A DNA stretch of 64,000 nucleotides from Populus alba (lineage: Eukaryota > Streptophyta > Magnoliopsida > Malpighiales > Salicaceae), in contig NC_133302.1 of NCBI RefSeq assembly GCF_005239225.2, positions 17,153,357-17,217,356 on the forward strand, given 5' to 3'. A model generated the notes under the pieces. That model saw only the letters and a program-made list of their open reading frames with translations. It was not told the origin of the DNA and did no database searches. A program made the translations under genes and the position numbers. Positions 58,856 to 64,000 of this stretch are shown in pieces (the stretch's first letter is position 1; each line of letters begins with the position of its first letter).

Positions 58856-61288
58856 GTATACCAGCAATCGATTGAAACTTTTTCTTCTTGACAAGGGCAT
58901 TTCACATCGCCTCTCTTGTCCCTATACTCCTGAACAAAATGGGGTCGCCGAGAGGAAACATAGACACATCATTGAAACCACTATCACCTTATTATAATCC
59001 GCTCAATTGCCATCCAATTTCTGGTCTTATGCCTGTCAAACAGCCACTTATCTCATCAATCGTATGCCTACTGTTGTTCTTCATAATAGTTCCCCATTTG
59101 AGATGTTATTTGGATCCTCCCCCACTATTACTCATCTTCGAATTTTTGGATGTGCTTGTTTTCCTCTTCTCAAGCCTTATACTAGCACAAAATTACAGGC
59201 CAAAACTGCAAAATGTGTATTTCTTGGATATGCCACAAAATATAAAGGCTATTTGTGTTATCATATACCAACATTGAGAATGTTTGTGTCTAGGCATGTT
59301 ATCTTTGATGAGAACCAATTTCCATACTCAGATTTAGTGTCTACCCCTTCAAATACAATCCAATCCAGTCTGTTGTCTTCTTGTCCTGTGACTGTTGTCA
59401 ATACAACAAACTCCATTATCTCCACTAGTCCAGCATCATCACCTCACCCTTTTACCACTCATACACCTGCTTCCACACCTGCTCCATCTGCAGATTCTGT
59501 TAGTTCTCAATCCGTTACTGCCCCATTGTCCACCACTCCCCTGCTCCCTGTGGCACCTGAGGTCAATTTACATTCTGATTTTCTTCTCATGGCTTTATTC
59601 CTGATAACCTACAAGTGGTGTTGTCCATTCCTCCACTTAATCTTCACCCAATGCAGACTCGAAGCAAGAATGGAATTATCAAAAAGAAGGCTCTCTTAGC
59701 CACTATACAGGTTTCTGCAGCCACTGATCTGCATTTGGTTGAACCAGCCACTTACAAGGCTGCCCTTAAAATTCCTGTGTGGCTCCAAGCCATGAAAGAT
59801 GAAGTTCATGCATTACATACTCAAGGCACTTGGAGTTTAGTTTCCTTGCCAGCACACAGGAACCTCGTTGGCTGTAAGTGGATTTTTAAGGTCAAGAAAC
59901 ATTCTGATGGTTCTATTGCCAGGCACAAAGCACGGTTAGTTGCTAAGGGTTTCAGTCAAGAACCTGGATTGGACTATGGGGAGACATTTAGTCCTGTCGT
60001 GAAACCTACCACAGTCCGGTTAGTTTTGGCTCTTGCTGCACATTTCAATTGGTCTCTACGCCAGTTAGATGTCAAAAATGCATTTTTGCATGGCATTCTC
60101 CAAGAGGAAGTCTACATGTCTCAACCTCCTGGTTTTGAAGATCTCAATCATCCTCATCTAGTCTGTAAACTGCATAAATCTCTGTATGGCCTCAAACAGG
60201 CTCCTCGAGCTTGGAATGACAGGTTTACTCAGTTCCTTCTTTCTTTGGGTTTTGCAACCACGTACTCTGATTCTTCATTATTTGTCAAACATGCTGATCA
60301 TGCGATTGTGGTGCTGCTTCTCTATGTGGATGATATCATTATCACAGGGAGTGTGTCTGCTGTGATTCAGCAAGTCATTAGTGCTCTTACTTCTGAATTT
60401 GATCTCACAGATTTAGGCTCCTTACATTATTTCTTGGGCATTCAAATTACTGGAACTGCTGCTGGTTTCTTTATGTCACAATCCAAATATGTTGAGGACT
60501 TATTAGTTAAATCTGAAATGAGTGAGGCTAAACCGTGTGATACTCCTTGTCTACCTTATCATCGACTCCTGAAAGACGATGGGGAGCCTTATCCAAATCC
60601 TCAACTATACAGAAGTCTTGTAGGAGCTCTACAATACCTCACTTTCACTAGGCCGGATATTGCTTTCTCGGTACATCAGGTCTGCCAGTTTATGCAGAAC
60701 CCTATGATGTCTCATTTTACTGCTGTTAAAAGAATCTTACGATACCTCAAAGGCACTCTGAAGTTTGGTCTCTCATATACTCGTGGCGATTTACAATTAA
60801 AGGCATTTAGTGATGCTGATTGGGCGGGGGATCCTAATGACAGGAGATCCACTACTGGTTTGGTGGTCTTCTTAGGTAACAATCCAATTTCGTGGTCCTC
60901 TAAGAAGCAACAAACTGTTTCTCGATCTTCCACCGAAGCTGAGTATCGTGCCTTATCCTTCACCTCTGCTGAGTTGGATTGGATTAAACAATTACTAGCA
61001 TTTCTGCACATTTCTTTGCCTGGTGTGCCTGTTCTATTTTGTGATAACCTGTCAGCTATTGCTTTGTCTTTCAATCCTGTTCAGCATCAAAAGACTAAGC
61101 ATATCGAAGTTGATGTTCATTTTGTTCGCGAAAGGGTATCGCGTCAACAACTCTCAGTGCAGTTTGTGTCCTCCCAAGAGCAGTTTGCTGATATACTTAC
61201 CAAGGGGCTGAGTGCTCCTCTGTTTCACACTCATTGTTGCAATCTCACGCTTGGTTCCTCACCGCGTGATCTTGCGGGGGGATGTTAG
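58856..61288 (+). pseudogene. Copia integrase end, reverse transcriptase and RNase H
   Basis: After the G run the integrase core continues (PYTPEQNGVAERKHRH). A TAA stop occurs at 58995-58997. The frame resumes (SNFWSYACQTATYL) until a second frameshift in a T-rich stretch at about 59575-59582. From 59615 one long frame of 557 codons holds the RVT_2 reverse transcriptase (GCKWIFKVK, QLDVKNAFLHG, active site YVDD at about 60324) and RNase H (SSTEAEYRAL, TKHIEVDVHFVRE). With three lesions it is not active as assembled. Confidence 0.9.
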
Positions 61289-61541
61289 AGTATATTAAAG
61301 CATTGCTTAAGATCGTGACACTTGTCACGATCTCAATATAATAGATAGTTAGTTATATAACAATAGTTTGTTAAGTCTGTTATCAACAGATATATAAACA
61401 CTCAACTATCATGTTGTATTCGGGATTATGAAATAAGAACTCTTATGAACAATATACTCCTCTGCTCTTCTCTCTTCTCTCTGTTATTCTTTCTTTCTTC
61501 CTTTTTACAGAATTATATTAATCAATTGATACAGATTAACA
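61283..61541 (+). repeat. 3' LTR of Copia element
   Basis: 259 bp, preceded by a purine-rich tract (GCGGGGGGA) that fits a polypurine tract. It is followed by the second CCGGG duplication. Confidence 0.95.
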
Positions 61542-61666
61542 CCGGGGAGACGCTCTCCCCTTTGGAGATGAAACAACAGCTGCCTGTTGGAAGTGATGAC
61601 ATAGCCAGAAGATTGCTTAGCTGCAATTCCATTCTGAGGTTTGGTGTTCAAAGAAAAGAATGATTA
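61542..61666. repeat. SHPRH downstream flank, copy D, right part (block S)
   Basis: Continuation of block S after the Copia element, leading into the SHPRH last exon. Confidence 0.85.
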
Positions 61667-61885
61667 TCACACGGAAATTCCTGCTGTATTTTCCTTCAGT
61701 CTCCTCTCAGCTGCTAGAGCAGCAGCCACAGATGGGGGCAGATGTCTTAGGTTTTCAGTTGTCTTTCCATCACTTTCTGATACAGTGGACGGCACTGTTG
61801 TGAATAGGGACTCAACATCCTTAAGGGTTAACAAAGGCTGATCCTGATTCTTCGTGTTCCCACTTATGAATGAACTGTTGCTAAT
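61667..61885 (-). pseudogene. SHPRH-like last exon fragment, cluster D
   Basis: Almost identical to cluster B, with the same insertion (TVPSTVSES) and the same loss of the exon's 5' part and acceptor. It ends NTAGISV plus stop. Unlike cluster B, an upstream helicase exon is still present. Confidence 0.75.
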
Positions 61886-62103
61886 ATAATCACTAAAGAA
61901 GGGAGTGTACATTTAAATTCTGAAACAAATATAAAAGGCTCCATTCGAGCAACAATCGGATGGATGACATGATAAGGATTATTATAAGTCTAATCTAATT
62001 ACATATAGAAATTGCATGGATAAATGGAGAGCTAAATAGAATTGTAAATTCTTTTAAAAAGGAACTCAAACAAATAGTCCCAAAATACCCCATGCTATCT
62101 TCA

Positions 62104-62270
62104 GCTGACAGCTTGAGCCTCAGCTGCTGGATTGAGCAGTGGCTCCACAAGAACAACATGCTGTGCTTCTAAGAGATTGAGTCCATTGGCTCCACAAGAA
62201 CAACATGCTGTGCTTCTAAGAGATTGAGTCCATTGGCTCCATACTGGATCAAGAGCAGCAACACTCGAAC
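62104..62270 (-). pseudogene. SHPRH-like helicase C-terminal exon, cluster D
   Basis: On the minus strand it reads VLLLLIQYGANGLNLLEAQH, then VVLVEP, and after a duplication LLNPAAEAQAV. This is helicase motif V/VI of the SNF2 C-terminal lobe. A perfect 47-bp tandem duplication (62141-62187 and 62188-62234) disrupts the frame. The arginine finger segment (VHRIGQ) that should follow is missing. Confidence 0.75.
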
Positions 62271-62289
62271 ATATTTTGTTTCTTGTTGT

Positions 62290-63270
62290 TGTCTATGAGT
62301 GAAGCACGGAACATATAAAAGCAGGGTATGTATAGTCCATCACCATAGACTCCAGATATCCAAATAACCGACATGGAAACCGAAATTCACAGAAATGGCT
62401 AGATTTAAGGAAAAAACCTAAAATAACGTCAATTTAATAAGCCCTATTGATCAACAAGGAAAATTCAAGTATATTCACTTCAATTTACTATGATAAACAT
62501 ATAAAAGCCTAATTAGTCCATATAAAGGAACATGCACACACACAGGGAGAGAGAAACACTCACAATAAAGGAAATGGAAAAGGTCATAATCCCAGCAATT
62601 TATCAGATAAAAAAATATATATAATTATTAATTAAATTATGAAATACATTAAAACCCAATTAACCAAGTCACCAAACAATAAAAATCAATAAATCAAATT
62701 ATACAGAAAGAAAGTGCAAAAAATAAAAGTAAAATTTAGTAGCAATTGGATAAACTATTATGTCGAGTTTGCTTTGTCATTTGTTTGTTTGTCACAATTT
62801 ATTGGAGACATAGAAACATAGAAACATAATTTAGAGAAACAAAAAAAGTTCTAATCAAAATCCAAGACATTGAAGGAAGGGTATCGACTCCTATTAAAAA
62901 TACTATCTCTCTTTTCTGGTGGCAAATAACAATCTTGGAGTATGAGTTTTGTCTCACCATTTTTGAGAGGGAAAAACAGAGGAAAAATAATCACATTGAT
63001 ATTGCTGTAGTGTTGATGCTGTGCATGTGTGTGGAGTAGTAAAACATATTAATGGAAAATCTCATTCCCATCAATATTACTAATCCAACTAAAATGCTTC
63101 AGTTGTAGTTTTTCCATAGAAATAGGACTAACTTTGATGGTTTAGGCTTATAAAAAATTCACAACAATGGCATACAATAGCATTAAAGCACCTTAAAGTA
63201 TCAAAGAAAGCACCAAATAATAGCATATGTCAATTACATTAAATATAAAAATTTGCAAGGCTATGCTGTT
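62290..63270. other. Intronic or intergenic DNA, cluster D
   Basis: The RING exon and its neighbour, kept in cluster C, would be expected here but are not found. A stretch near 62735-62805 resembles RLK flank (TAGCAATTGGATAAAC, GTTTGTTTGT), as at 19300-19400. The rest is not recognised. Confidence 0.4.
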
Positions 63271-63272
63271 AC

Positions 63273-63430
63273 CTTCAGATAACGAAGTTTCCCCTTCGGA
63301 TGAGACAGCAAGTTCAAGGACATGAACTTTTCATTAGAGTGAAGCCCTCTAGCAGACTCTAATTCATCTTCACCCAAAGCATCCATAGACGTATCGTTCT
63401 CATTTCCTCTCAAGTGCAAACGTGCTGTTT
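63273..63430 (-). pseudogene. SHPRH-like exon before RING, cluster D
   Basis: It has a good donor (CTGAAG|GTAACA). The frame is open and reads TARLHLRGNENDTSMDALGE, then ELESARGLHSNEKFM and PKGKLRYLK. In plant SHPRH this lies just upstream of the RING exon kept in cluster C. Its 5' side is cut by the LTR that begins near 63430. Confidence 0.75.
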
Positions 63431-64000
63431 GTTGAACTTAAACTCAATCTAGAAGGTCAAAAAAGGCAACCACCGCCCAGCCAGCCACCAGCTGTCACCG
63501 CCTAGCCGCATGCTGCCAGCCGCCTTCACACCTGAAACTTTTATTTTTCGTATTCCCAATTTGTGTATAAATAGGCTGCTAAGCTTATGTTATTTAGTGT
63601 GAAGAGTTTAGAGAGAAACACTAGATATAGAGAGAGAGGGCGTGTATTAAGCTTTTGTGTTGTTGTAAGCTTTGTGTTTTTGTAATAAAACTTTGTGTTT
63701 TATCCCCTCTGAGTGTTTCAAAGCCACCACCAGTGGTTTCTCCCACCAACAATTGATATCAGAGCCCCGTTTATCAGAAAACAGAAGTGTTTTGGGATAT
63801 ACCCGAATTTTCAAAGTTGTCAAAAACAAGTTTTGATCCTTCCACAGTGTAGAGTTCATCAATACAAACTCACTGGTGCAAAGAACAGCCTGATCGGAGC
63901 CCGCGGTGAGCCACACGCGCCGCCTGAAGATTCTGCACTGTTCGCCCACGCGCCCAGAGGTAGACGACGACTGAGCCACACTCGCGCCATATTTGAGCCG
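63430..64000 (+). mobile_element. 5' LTR and leader of a second Copia-like element (runs off window)
   Basis: The LTR spans about 63430-63751, starting TGTTGAAC and ending CCAACA. It has a TATA box TATAAATAG at about 63565 and a polyadenylation-like AATAAA at about 63682. After it, TGATATCAGAGC (63754-63765) is a one-mismatch version of the initiator tRNA-Met primer site. The remaining 235 bp are leader; coding parts are beyond the window. Confidence 0.7.

Larger units (their letters stand above)
56195..61541 (+). mobile_element. Copia LTR retrotransposon, nearly complete and young
   Basis: The element is 5347 bp with 259-bp LTRs and a perfect target duplication CCGGG (56190-56194 and 61542-61546). 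The empty site is preserved in other copies of block S (for example 32500-32510). Gene order gag, protease, integrase, reverse transcriptase, RNase H is that of Copia. Two base differences between the LTRs indicate recent insertion. Sequence style resembles the Ale/Retrofit lineage, which I offer as a guess. Confidence 0.95.

Overview
The window is nuclear DNA of a flowering plant. It is AT-rich, has short GT-AG introns, plant leucine-rich-repeat receptor kinases, and layers of Gypsy (Tat/Ogre-like), Copia and LINE retrotransposons. The overall look suggests a woody eudicot such as a poplar (Populus, Salicaceae), but that is an inference from style; no search was run. A run of 500 N (7327-7826) is an assembly gap of nominal size.

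Only two genes look intact: a pair of closely related two-exon LRR receptor-like kinases of the MIK2-like type on the minus strand (23147-26443, 1050 aa; 43004-46665, 1171 aa). They lie about 20 kb apart inside duplicated units that also share downstream flank. The last 17 codons of a third copy survive at 50017-50069, cut off by an LTR retrotransposon.

The second theme is a broken SHPRH-type gene (SNF2 helicase plus RING E3 ligase). Its exons are scattered on the minus strand in four incomplete clusters: A 12933-16141, B 32628-32873, C 35550-37359 and D 61667-63440. Each carries the same 3' flank, so the 3' end and downstream DNA were duplicated several times, then deleted and invaded by transposons. 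Clusters C and D share about 2.7 kb that begins with a piece of Tat/Ogre element.

Layout: 1-2060 LTR-like DNA and a degenerate Copia gag; 3010-5042 fatty acyl-CoA reductase pseudogene with a PPR-like scrap in the middle; 5480-7326 Tat-like LTR running into the gap; 8.0-12.9 kb tandem and dispersed repeats; 12.9-16.2 kb SHPRH cluster A; 16.2-23 kb AT-rich repeats and RLK flank; 23.1-26.5 kb RLK 1; 27470-30806 LINE with 9-bp target-site duplication; 31-33 kb repeats and cluster B; 33.4-37.4 kb cluster C; 37.8-41.1 kb repeats with a solo LTR (39421-41134, ACCTG duplication); 41.4-46.7 kb RLK 2 unit; 47-50 kb repeats and RLK remnant; 50072-54.5 kb Gypsy element without pol; 54.5-62.3 kb cluster D split by a young Copia element (56195-61541, CCGGG duplication); 63.4-64 kb start of another Copia-like element.

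The two kinases would act at the plasma membrane in extracellular signal perception. The rest is pseudogenes and mobile DNA. The most interesting observations are a recent 216-bp (three-LRR) duplication inside RLK 2, the shattered SHPRH family, and strong hairpins found at the same place in three LTRs although the hairpin sequences differ.
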